Of a stretch of 64,000 nt of DNA, positions 34,151 to 47,400 are shown piece by piece. The notes under the pieces are model-generated. The model saw only the letters and a list, made by a program, of their open reading frames with translations, was not told the origin of the DNA and made no database searches. Both the position numbers and the translations under genes were made by a program. The stretch's first letter is position 1. Each line of letters opens with the position of its first letter. This DNA comes from Coccinella septempunctata. Taxonomy: Eukaryota; Arthropoda; Insecta; Coleoptera; Coccinellidae. Location: assembly GCF_907165205.1 (NCBI RefSeq), contig NC_058192.1, positions 3,534,001 to 3,598,000 on the forward strand. The letters run 5' to 3'.

Positions 34151-37100
34151 ATGAGGATGTCTCAACACCTCTTAATTGATTAAAAATCCCAAATCGCTCT
34201 TGCTTACTCGATACCTCACCATTTAAACCTCTAAACGACAATTCGAAGAAAATGAGATACATTCTATTATAGTTGGAAGCGATATCTTTCAAGTAGATGC
34301 GTAGGAGACTCCGTTCCATTATTAATGTTGGAACCTACGGTTGCGTAAACACCATATCACTACGCACCACAGTACAAAAGATATACGCTTACCCGAAAAT
34401 ACTTTACAGCGTTCATAGATAAATTACATACAGGATTACTCATGGAATGGGCGTTGCGAAACACATTTTCGTTCTGAAAATAACAGAATCCACCGGAACG
34501 GTGAACATGTCTGGGGACATCTTGAAATTTGATTTTTATTGCTCTCATGCGACGAGAGAGAGTTTTGAACTGTTTCGTTGCGATAGTTTTATAGGGTGTT
34601 GCGTAAAACTCGATTTCAATGAAATTCGCGAATTCATATCGACGGCTGTAAATCATTCCTGGGAGATTGGGTAATAAAAATCGCGGATTATTCCGATTTG
34701 GATCATGATCGTTTTTGAAAATTGACCTTGTTTCAGATCGCAATAATTTTATAGGTTTTAGTTGTTCTTGTACTAGCAGTAGCTGAGAAATTACAGTTAC
34801 TACCAAGGGCAATCACATAGCTACTGATTTCTTATTAATCTCTATAATTTTCTCGGTTAAAGTTGGATAAATATAAATAATGATATTTGCTTCATTCCCA
34901 TGGATCTTTATTTCATTCAAATGGAGAGAGCAGAATAGAAAAGAGAAAATATGTTCTCATCTCATGAAGAAAATCAACTTAAGCTCAGCTTTCTGTATTT
35001 TAAAGCTGAAAATACGGAGACATTACACTTTTTATGATTGTAAGTACCAGTGCATTCGCCAATTTGCAACGAAAGAATTCTACACTGCTTTATTCACAGT
35101 CAACATCGAGCTCAGCCTGAGCTTATCATAAAATTCACAATGATGAACATCCAATACTTCGGATACAAGGAGTGCGTTTGTACAATTCAAATCCTGAACA
35201 CTTATTGAAACACCAACCTATATGGATGAAGTTCGAAAAGAAACAAAATTCTACAATACATTTTTAGTTGTGAATAACTGGTTTTTCTTGTATTTATTAG
35301 TGAAGTTGTAGACCATTTTGATCTTTTAATAAAAGATTCAGTTGAATAGAAATTCTATAATCTGTTCATGGATGCACAAAATATCATAGAATTATGATGG
35401 TGCACTCGACTCATTCCGAGGAATAAAAAATGTGAAAGTAAATCGATAAAATTCATGAAACATTCAGCAATCTATTGTAATTTATTCAGTAAGGAGTAGC
35501 CGAAGCCAAAATGTTGACTTTACCTATGCCACGAGAGTTTCTTGGTTGAATTGAATTCTTAATATTGAGTAAACTCGAAATTATACATCGGTTCACATCT
35601 GCTTTTTATGAAATTTCAACAATTCCGATGGCGTAAACTTCAACATTCATCACGAAAGTATGTAAATCAGTTTTTTTATGGCCGTGCGATTTGAATTTGG
35701 AGGTAGATAATTGGAACATCAATATTGCTGAGATCGGGGATGAACTGGATAATAATTCACAATTTGCACAAATTCTTCTAGAAATTATAGTTCGTTATTA
35801 AATAATTATGTAGTCAATCAAATGAACGGTGTCAGCTTGTTATTATTTTCATCCTTTTTTTGCCAGAATATATTTTCGATCAGCACGATAGATATATATG
35901 CATTTTTCTCTGTTTGAATTTTTTTTTCTTGGATCTGAATTCTCTCTACGTTTAATTGGCAGCTGGGAACAATTATTTGTATCCAGATTTGTTAGTACAA
36001 ACAGCAATTTTCGATAGGGGCCTGGTGTGGTTATATATTCAAGCTTTGTAAATATTTTGGAAATGTAAGAGAAAGAGTTGCATGGATTTCTTAAATCACT
36101 GCTCCAGTCAACTGCTCCAGATACCGCTTGTAGGTAAATTGGATACTCTATTCCGGGAACCTTAATGTCACTTTATTTACAGGTCAGTATTATTTTCTTT
36201 CTGGGAGGCAGAAAAAATATTCTATCGAATGAAACTGATTATTTTATTTTTATTTTTAACTATTTTCCAACAAAAAAAATGATGTAAGGTGAGTTTTCTT
36301 TCTGCCTGATATCCATTTCACAAGAAAAATAAAATTCGCCATTCAAATGGAAGTAAAATATCGAAAATCCTAACTGCAAACTAATCATACGAAAAAATAT
36401 TCCTTCTTATCATAATAAGAATCATGTCATAATATTTCGTTGGATAAAATTGGTATGAAACGTTTTCTTTATTGATTCCAAAAGGAGGAATGTAATACCT
36501 ATAGTTTCTATTTGGATGACAAAGTATTTCACGTGATTAAAGGTGCTGAATGCCCATTATTTCTTATTGGAAACAGATAATGGTAGTTAATATCCCTATT
36601 AACTTCATTAACTTTTTCTGAAGAGAATTTTTCAAGATTTTTTTCAAATCTATAGAATTTGGTACTCAGAAATTGAGCCGATGTTATCATCGGATATTTT
36701 TCTGTGGTGAATATAGGAAGAGAATGGAAAAATCATGTTCTGAATACTGCCCTGTCCAACTTTCGTGTCTCCAGCAATGAGGAAGAATGCACTAGGACTC
36801 TATTTGATAACTGTGCTATATTCCCCTCTAGATTTATATTTAAATTCAAGCAGAGGCACAAGTTCATTATGCTAACCATTAAAAATATTCCTAGGTTGTT
36901 GAAGCAAATAACTAGGAAGTGGATAATGCGCCTTGAAAAAATTAAGATGTTGCAGGTGCTACTAAAAATAGTCTTATGCAGCAGCTATTTATCACTGAAG
37001 AACTTGTGTACTTTGGCAGATCGAGATGTGGCATTCATATAGAACTAGTATTCAGTAATTTTCAACTGAATATTTTTCGCTTAATAAATGAGAAAACATT

Positions 37101-40100
37101 GTAACCTCAGACTACCACGGAATGAAAAATTGCCAATGACATTAACGTGAAATTTATGGACTTGGTAATCTTCCAATTTCTACAATCCATTTCTTACATT
37201 TCAATAGAAATCTGTGACGCTCCTCCTCTTATTAATGTTAATTCAGATATATAATGTATTATCCATTTACATGTCGCAACTATGGACCGCAAGAGCACAC
37301 AAAAATCCTGATTAAAAACTGGTTTGGAATATTCAGAATGCCTGTGTACAGACCGAAATAGTTATTGAATTAATTTTACCTCATTTTATTGGCCGAGTTC
37401 GGGAATCTAACAGTTCTGATCGTCTAATGAACCGACAGAAATGTCGAAAAAAATTGGAAATAATTTCACATAGAAACGGCATTCCATCTTCAGTGGCCAA
37501 CGTGTTTCGGGATCAATTCTCACGAATTATGCTCATTTCTATGTGTCGTTTCCCCTGGATACTGGCGAATATTCACATAATTCTTCAAGTAACAGCTTTT
37601 AATCTAGCCGCTGCAAACGAGAAAGAATTGCCCGAATCTATGAGAACAAGTTCCGCGAAATTCTGTCTGCATCTGGAATGAACGAACCTCTGGGAGAAGT
37701 AGAGTTCAAAGAAATATGTATTCATCGTCCTGATCCATTTGAACTTTTAATGACTAATTGGAATCTTCAATATCGGGTCATATATTCGAATTTCAGAGTA
37801 GACACCAATTACCTGCGAAGTTGTTATTTAGGGATCCTTAGGAATTTGGACTTAGAGCTACGGTTGGCATGAAATTGGATACAGTAGGTCTACAGCAAGT
37901 GTATTTTGTTTTAGTTTGCTTGCCATTATGTTGAGCTTAGATTCCTCGTCTTCAATTCTTGAGTTTGACTCTCCAATTTTAGCACCATCGTTTCAAACTA
38001 CTAGATTTCATTTCAGTCGAGAAATTGATACTCTAAACATTTATGCATCCCTCGAATGAGACGAAAACAAAACATGTAACAGTTCCGGTGACAAGAAAAA
38101 ATGAGAAAGGTGGAAAAAGGTACACAGAAATTGAGTAGAATTGATTCAAGGGAAAAAATAAATTAGGTTACATGTTTTCAATCGTATGAGAGACTTCATA
38201 AGAAGATAAGCAACAGTGGACGTTATTTGAGTCTATTTTCGAGAAAATTATGTTTTCTTTTCCATTCTTTGCATTCTCTGGGGTGCAATTCTCTATCGAA
38301 TCATCAACTGTTTGGTTTTCTCGAATCTACAAAAACTTCTAAGCATCTCATATCGTAGGGCAGTAATATGACACCCTGATTTTTAGACAGTGGAGCAAAT
38401 GTGTCATTTTAGGAGGAGTCTAACCCCTTACTCAGTATAGGTTATTTTGATTTTACTGGAAATTATGTCAGCCTGTTCGAAAAACTATATTTCCTTTCCA
38501 AACTTTTCGATCTCCGACAATTGCTTCAGATTTCCATTTCTGAGTTCCCTTAGAAAAGCTCTCTATAGAGCAGCAAGACTCAAATGGAACCACCTATTTG
38601 AAGAAGTAACCGTTCATCAATGCCAATTTCCGGCACTTTTAAATTACCTATTCTGCCGACAAAATCTCCTCAAAACCTAATCTCATATTCGGGCATCATT
38701 CTCGAATCGTTTGCGTCGAGAATCATTCTTTATGGCGTAAAAGAGGTTTGACTATGCCATTAAAAAGGCTAGTGACCGATAGTGAACTTCCAAATACACG
38801 TACTATTTTTATGGAATATATTTCGTTTTCAAATCAAAAAAGTCTTCTTAGGAAACCGGTACCAATATTGTAGTTATACGATTGGATGCTGCCCAATTAA
38901 CATATGGAGATACCGTTCATCGGGGAGTTTTTTTTCGATCGAAGGATTGTTATAGTTCGTTTTGACAGTGGCGGATCAGAAATGGTCTCAATTCTGGGGG
39001 GTCCTACCTGATTATTGGAAGTAGCAGACTATTCGATCAGTTCAAGTCGGAAAATATTATTTGTCAACTGTACAAATAGGTTTCGACTGATAGAGAATCA
39101 CTCTGGAATCTCCTGGGACTGAAACATTTCAAAAAATTCCTTCAACAATGCGAGATCTAAGAAGTATCTCGATTTTAGCAAGAACATGCTACTCCTTATT
39201 GTCTATTAGGAATACTAAATAATTCTTCGAACATTTTGCAATTATACACCACCAGAAACAATCAATCATCCTTATCCCTTATACACCTATCGTGAAAAGT
39301 AACAATTAGCACAGTTGAAAATGACTGGAATAAGGAAATATCAATTTAGGAGATCTCAACTCTAACGTGGAGGAATGAAAGGTATCAGTGTTTGAAATCA
39401 GGTTTTATTCGCTGATGATGGCCGTAGATGTGTTCTCTGAAAAACCTCTGATGTATGAAGGTAATATTCAACAGAACAATTTGGTCGGTAATTATGAAAA
39501 TATGCAATAAAGCAAGTGGGTATAAATATATTCCGCTATTAGACACCATTACGTCAGGTTATTTTCGTGATAATAATCAGTTAAGCATGTTCAAATTCCG
39601 AAACCAAAAATTAAATCTATTGAGACTAGCCGTGGATTAATTAAATTTCATGTACTTTTTTCTTTACCAACACAATTATAGAGGCGATTTAAATATTAAT
39701 TTCATGAATATCATTATTTATGGTGGACCTATAACAATATAAGTGTTTGTTAAATATCAAGGATACCGATTTTATAGTCTTACTTTTCTAACGGCTTCAT
39801 GGTACGTGTTTGTTGGAACATTTGGGTTTGTTCGATTAACTTTATTGATTTTTGAAGTTATGGATCACTCTTCAAGACTTACTTTACCAAGAAATACTTA
39901 AAATAAGTATCGAGTAGTAGATGAATCAATCCATAAATTATTCTTCGTTTTTAATGAACTTTTCTTGGTGAAAAAGACTTTCAAAGTTCAGGATATTGAA
40001 TTTAGCTACCATGACACCCTAATCAGGTTGAATACAGCTGAAATATCTCAGAATTCGATAATTATCATCAAGCTTGATTCTCCTCGATCTGACAAGGCGC

Positions 40101-43100
40101 TGGAAGGAATATTCCATCATGACCAATTATCACACATAAACCATCATCACGATTAACACCTACTGATTCCTTAAAATCGAAGTAAGTGTACATCGAACAA
40201 ATCCCAAGATGGTGTTTAGACTTGAACATGTAACGGTTATTTTTTTCGACATCCTTCTCTGCATAAATAGCTTTCGGAGGATATAAAACCGAATTTTTTA
40301 CATTAATTAAGCCTTAGAAGCATTAAAAGTGATCATAAATTTATTTGGTTACCCAACAACGTAACGACAACCGTGGATTTAATTGGGAGAGTATCTTTAA
40401 ATGCTGGTCCATTTCGGGGAGTTACAGATTACAATAAATAAAAGGTTACATAGATAAAAAGATTCGTGGTCACCTTTCACTTTATAATGTTTGTTCTAGT
40501 TCGGACGGTAGTGTTAGAAACTCAATGTTATGTTTAATTTCGAAATTATTTAATAATTTTTCCAGTTTATTTATGATATTTCAATAGGTTGAAATTCAGG
40601 AATAGCTGAAGAACAACATCTTAGAAGACCTCTTTATTAATTTGATAAAACTTTCTTATTAATACGATAATTCTTATTCTTTTCTGCCACTTTGATGGCA
40701 TTAAGTATCAAGCCATCTTTGAATTATATTTAATGCCTGCGCGTTCCTGAAATTTTGTGAGAAAGTATGATCGCCAGGTTATGGTATGACTTGTGTTGAT
40801 GAAATTATTCAGTTTAAAAGAAAGTATCAAATACCTTCATGATGTTGGTTCGAAGTATAACAGTAAAGTCAACTCGTGAGGCTTCCAAACCGTGTAATCT
40901 CATCACGAAAAACTAAATTCTGCAAACCCAGGGATTTATTCTAGCGTGATACGAATGCACGTCCACTCGTATAAGTATCGAATTGCACGCCAAGGGCACA
41001 TGTCATTATATACCTTAATATGAGCCTGTTTTAAGGGTACCGGAAGTGCAATGTGTTTCTAATAACTACTGCATCTGCCACTCGCAACTTATCACCCTAA
41101 AATTTCTTGACTTGCGACGTATTTCTGTTTGTTCAAGAAACATTAAAAATGTGCTTTCGAATCGCCAAAATTTATGGAAGTGCATTTATCTGACCACTCA
41201 AGTGGAGAACTGGGCACATGAGAGCCTTTAGTGGTAGGTTATGCAAGTCCACATTCAATACATCCCTCTTATGGCTCCATTTTGGAAGAAATAACAACTT
41301 TAAGAGTCGTAGATGTTTAAAACATTGAAAATTTGCACACACTCGTGAGAAAAATGCTTCACAAAAAATAGGAAGAGTCCTAAGAGTATTCTTGGTTGTG
41401 AGTTTCAAAAGTTGGGCAAACAACCCTTTGTCAGGGTTATGTTCATGATCAACTCTTTTCCACCTGAACCATTCCACACTAAATGAAACGTCATGTAATT
41501 GATCTAAACCTTCCAAGAAGACATTCTGCGCACTTGGCATTCTTTGCACTGAATGGGAAACGACAAACATTTCGAAAAAGTGGGCGTTTAGTAATTTATC
41601 GATATTCTAATTCGGAGTTTCAGAATTCTATGTTAATAATGTTGCTGTGAGTTGGAATGGCAGATGGCAACAGAATGGAAAGGGATTTGTATGGTAGAGT
41701 GTGCAAAACTCAACATTGATTAGTAGTTGTTTCAAGTGGGTGTCACTATTTTATAGTGGGAGGATCACTCTGACATTATATCGAGACCAGAAACGATTAG
41801 ACTGGAATATTCACTAGAGCGAAACAATAATTATGAGAATACTGAAATTTTCACAGTTTTTGGCAACTGATTTCCATTTAAAAAAAATTTTTTTAGATAA
41901 TAATGCATATTTGAGAAATGGAAGTATTAGAATTGTCGTGAGGGATGTTTCATTTTTTAATTTTCGTGAACTGTTTTTATGATATTTCATGTTGTATCCA
42001 TAACTCTCTTCATATTCGTATATTTTGGTTGGAAATGAAAATAAGTTCTCAATAAAGTGTTTTCATGCCATTATTGATAATCTATTTTCATTTTCGAACC
42101 GACAAAAACCTTAAAGGCCCTCTAGTGGGTGCTTTGCCAACAAAACGAAAGGAACATCAGCTTTCCTCTATCTCTCCGGATTCCAAGTTCACAAGGTAGC
42201 AAATAGAGGGAGCTAGACTCCGGGTTAACAATGACTAATAAACTGTAGGCTCTTTCAATGTTCAATGCCACAAGGAAGCAAGGGTAGTTCCAATAGTGGA
42301 ACCATGGGGGCCCTGCCCCACCCTTCTCTGAAAACTTGAAAGACATATTTATTCTAATATGGAAAAATGATTTTATTTTCCTATGTTTCAAAGTATATGT
42401 AGTTTTCTTGCCAACATATAGCATATTACATATTATATTACAATTATAATTGAAATTTTATATCAACAAACACCTTACATGCAGAATTTTAAATATAAAA
42501 TTATGACCCCACACCAACATCACTCCTAGAACCGCCACTGCAATAGCTCAATGAAATTCATGACTAGTTGAGTTGCTCTTTCAGAATATGTATCAGTTTT
42601 AGATCTTCGATGATTTTTCTGGGAGATACGGGTGACAAAAGTTGACCTTCGAAAAATTCCCAAAAAGTTGGGTTCAGTTAAAACTTCCTCAAGCCCGAAC
42701 GGTTGTGCCGAAATGGATGAAATTCTCAGATTTATAACTAGGAGAGTTGCTCTTTCAGAATATGTATCACATTCGCATCAACGATCATTTGGTTGGTGGA
42801 GCCAATTTTTTCCTAATTTCCAATTCAACTCTGGTCCAACTCTCTTTTGGTGATACCATAGAGGCCAACCCTCTGTTGTGGATCATCCAAATACCGACTG
42901 ATGCCAAATCTCAACACAACCCTTGACAAAAAATTCCTTCAACCTTCAACAATTTAATTTCTGTTCCAAACCTAGCGAACGCGCGAATCCATAAAAGATG
43001 GAATGGGCTCGAAATGATAGAGCATAATTCAAATTCGTTTCGAGCGCGTCTGATAGGATGTTTGTTTTATTTTTAGATGCACTTTGTCGTCTTTTGGAAC

Positions 43101-44460
43101 TATGCCTCCTTGGCTGGGTCGGGACGGTCTTAAAATTAACCTTTATATCGGAAAAAAAAGCAGAACTGTTCGCTTTGAAACACATAATACACGCTGACGG
43201 TCTGTGATATCAATTGTACAAAATGAATCTCGAATTACTGGTTCGCAGTGAACGGTGTAAATACAGATTTTAGTGGATATTGACTGCGTGTAAACCGTTT
43301 GTGCACGGATTCGTATCGAGAGTGATCTAGAAATAAACGTTGCTTGGAATGATTTCGAGGCATGGCAAAAAGCACAAGAAGTACCACTACATTCCGTTCG
43401 GCAAGAACAGAAGGGTAAATGAGAGTTCCTGTTTTCACTCACTGACAAAATTTTACAAAATCGTTTACTGCTCCAAATCTCTGCTCAACACATTTACATT
43501 CCATTTTTCCCTGGACTCTAGATTGAACGAAAAGTATTTCGACTCATGTGGGTTTCGAACCAATGCTTTAAAATTGATACAACTGATGTTCGTCTCTGAA
43601 GAGTATAGAATACCAAGAAATATGTGATTTGTCGAGAGAACTCAAGTTCGAAATCACTTGCTGCGGGTAGTATAACCCAGAAAGTGGATTTTAACATTAG
43701 GTTTCTTCCGAATAACTGAAAATTCGTCAATTCATGGATTTTATATTATCAACTGTGCCTTTTTTCGGGCAAAATCTGCAAATAATTCTGTTTTAATAAG
43801 CATCATCTGAAAAACCAGGTTGCAAGGACATAGATCTAGAAAAAGATTTGACAATTGACAACTTCCCTTAGTGAATAAGAAGAATCGAAGAAGCAAGTAA
43901 CGTGTCATGGTATCTTCAAATATTATTGAATATATAACAAGCTGTTCCAAATATGAGTTCTTCATTCAAAAGGCTCTTAGTTTCTGGTGCTTCAAAATAC
44001 CTGGAAATAATGATCTATATTTTCGATTAACCTTGTAGGTATAGAGTAGAAAATTTTTCACAAATTGGTGTTTTCATGCACTTAGATACTTTCGAGGTGG
44101 GAGAAACTCAATATCAATAATTTTTTCTTAGCATAAAGTACATATATGGTAAAAATTTTTTGTTAGAATATTTAAACGAAGATTGCCAAGTTATGTTTTC
44201 TGTATTTTCTGAGAGATTGATTGGATGGGAGCCTTATATTTCTAGAGGAAATTAATGAAGAAGAAATAGTACGGTAAACCAGTTAACACGTGGTCATAAT
44301 CTCCCATTTTTAAGGATCGAGAACCCAGAAATTAAATTTAAAAAAATATGTATCTACTACTGATCATGTCATTACATAAACACAGCGTGTTATCTCCGAA
44401 ATTTCAATATTTTGAATCTCAACACGCGTAGAACTCAACACTCCTCATAGATTACCGTCA
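34151..44460. other. Intronic DNA without supported genes
   Basis: A long AT-rich part of intron 3. The largest frames (for example 150 codons minus at 34360-34812, 132 codons minus at 41172-41570) have no recognised domain. CAGTGGCGG at 38966 and CCGCCACTG at 42532 resemble terminal sequences of hAT-like insect elements but do not show matching 8-bp duplications. A sequence matching the CTCF consensus lies at 42117-42128. Confidence 0.35.
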
Positions 44461-47400
44461 TTCATAAGCTTTCTGAGCAGTGTGTCATGCCTTTCGTCAA
44501 GCTCAGAAATAAATTCGAATGTTGCCGTGGACGTAAACAAATTTCAAGTCGGTCAAGAACCGACGCCCATTCATCTTTGGGAAAGTATGAAGCATATATG
44601 ATAATTTTAGGTCCTGCAGCTTCCAGGATCCGCAGCGGAAGCGATTGGGTAATTTCACAAATTCGGGGTATAGGGACGTTTGGGAGGTTGACCTGGAAGA
44701 GTAAATATTTTTTCTGGAAGTTGAACGAACACTCTGTTGTGCTCAATTTGGGATGGGTGAGACCAACGGTTTTTGGCGATTCCAATAATGACCCTCTGCA
44801 TCTGGAAAAAAAGTTGAAAGCATGCTTGAAAGCCATCTGCCTTTGAGATTGTTCTTTTCTTATGTCTTGGTTCTTGAGAACTCTGAACAAACCCACCATA
44901 AGAAAAGGTTTAAGTACTGATGCAAAATTTGTTGTAACAAAACTGGAATTCCTCAAATTAAGGAAGTTAGGTACTTTTCTTTTCTATTCAACCCAAATTA
45001 CTCCCCAATTCACTTTATTCAATTCTACATATCAAATTGATTGTCTTCAGTGAAAATACGCGAATTGATACTTAAAGCCTTGAATTAATGTATGGGGTTG
45101 ATTTACTGATGATTTTCTTTCCTATGGAACATCATGTGGAGGATGATATTCTTAAATTTCGGACAATTCTTCGCGAGTTAAATGTCCACATTCTTCAACA
45201 ACCTTTTCAATTATTTGCATCTTCTTCGAGGAAAAATTGCTTGAAACCCAACCTAAAATAAGAAAATTTGGATTCTTCGCATTGAGAAAGTTATTTTCCT
45301 TCCCTTAAAGTCAAATTTCACCCCAATTTTCGATCTTCTTCAATACAAAATACAGAATCGAGTGGATAACGCTTTCATTCATACTCTTCCTTGAAGAAAT
45401 TCTCAAGTTTGATGCATATTGCCGAAGAAACTGTTAATTTTCTGAGATATCATGAATGGCCTGGTTGTTTCATAGGGCAACTCCGTGGACGTTTGTTGAA
45501 TAGGTTGTGAAATAATTCAGGTGCCATGTCCAAGATTTTCCTTCGGCCGAAATCGATACCCTTTACTGCAGTACAGTTTTTCCGATTTTTCAATGAACTT
45601 TCCCAGAAACGACAACTCTGCCGTAGCTGGAAACATGATGGAAATCAACCTTTTGCCCCCTTCTTACGTTCTACGTAACCAGTCAGTTGTTCAAATCGAT
45701 ATCGACGCATGCGCAGCGCCCGTCGCTCCACCTCCCTCCCATGTGTACACTCTAGTCACGCAGAGATTTTTCTTCGAAAAGCTCCGTAAGTTCGCGAGGT
45801 TTTGGCGTTTTGTGACGAATGTATACAATCAAGCGCTGTTAACCCGCATTACCGCATGAAAAATCCGCGATATTACTTGAAAAATTTTCCAGGTGTCATA
45901 CATCGAACGAAGTGTGGCATATAGCCTTAATTTCATTCAAAAACATCTGATGAACAAAGAGTACAATGTCTAATGAAAGCTTCCCTTCCATTATTGAAAA
46001 TTCACCCAATACGTACCAGTGCCTATCAAATGCAGATTATTTTTCCTTATGAGAGTTTCCTCGTCTTCGATTTTTGTTGGGGTAAATCTAAAAATCTATC
46101 GATACCTTCTCTCAAGAAATATCATCGAGGTATATACCGAACAAGTTATAAATGAGAAAAATCTTGCTTACCCTTTCATTTCTCTGATGAAACATCGTGG
46201 TTGTATAGGAAATGACACAATATGATGGGGTATAGCAACTATAACAATCAAGGATATAATAAATTATTCACACAGGTATGTTTTATCAGATTCAGAAATT
46301 GACCCTTTCACTAATCCAAACCCTATATAATATAGTTGTACCTACTATTCGTTTGCTTTCAATTAAAAAGGGTGAATCACCCTTGAAATAAAATTCAAAA
46401 TATTCAAGAAAAGTATGAATTCAATTCAAATCCTGTTCAGGGATGTAAATAACATGTGCGTGTAATAAATTCTACTGTCAGTACTCATAAATTAATTGTA
46501 AACCTTACCCTGTATATGCAGTATATTTTGCTCAGATTTCAACTAACATTTTGTTGATTGATTTTATGTTAATTTCATAGTAATTCTTGAAAATCTTTTG
46601 TATTATCCTGGATTATTAGTCCCTGAAAAGAAAAAGCATTTTGACAGAACCTACATTATATGTCGAAGAAATACGAATAGGATGTTGAAACTCAGAATGC
46701 GTCAGGGAATATTTCGAATTTTGTTTTGTGAATGGAGCATTTATTGGTGTATTTTCAGTTTGCGTGGAAATAATCTTCATAATATCTAATAATCATTGCC
46801 AAGAATCTTCAAATCTACTGAATTATTAGCTGGCTGAAACCATTCATTTCGAGTTATGATATTTTGTAAAACATTTGAAAGAAATAACTATACATAGCTT
46901 GATTATTCTCGAAATCCAAACAGTTGAGCAAAACCATGAGCTGACAGGACTATTTTTTATCGAATTTAATCGATTTATATCTGATAGTTTGTACAGGGGA
47001 GGTCGTTATCATTTTGCTTTTTCCTGTTCGATTCCAAAGGCTTAGATTTGAGATTATTATATGGAATTCGCAGTTTGACATTCAATGAATTTCGAAAGAT
47101 AGCAAATAGTTTTTTTTTCGGAATTTTTCATGCTCCTTCCTTCTGACAGATTTTTTGTCAAACTCCCTCTACCAGTATATTTTCGTGCCATTCATTCATA
47201 CGTTTCTCACTTGCGTGTAACGGTTGAATGATTCTTTCTCAGTTCGATCGAAAACTGTTTAGATCTGAAGAGAGAATGCGGAAATATTTATATCAAGCTG
47301 TATAGATTTCCTCCGAACAAATTCCATTTGTTTTTGTTGTGACTCATCAACATAGCGAGTCTGTTAAGTGTTGAGAAAATCGAATTAATGATCATTTAGA

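Noticed and set aside
41172..41570. 132-codon minus-strand frame
   Set aside because: No recognisable domain, no splice support and amino-acid composition as expected from random AT-rich DNA.
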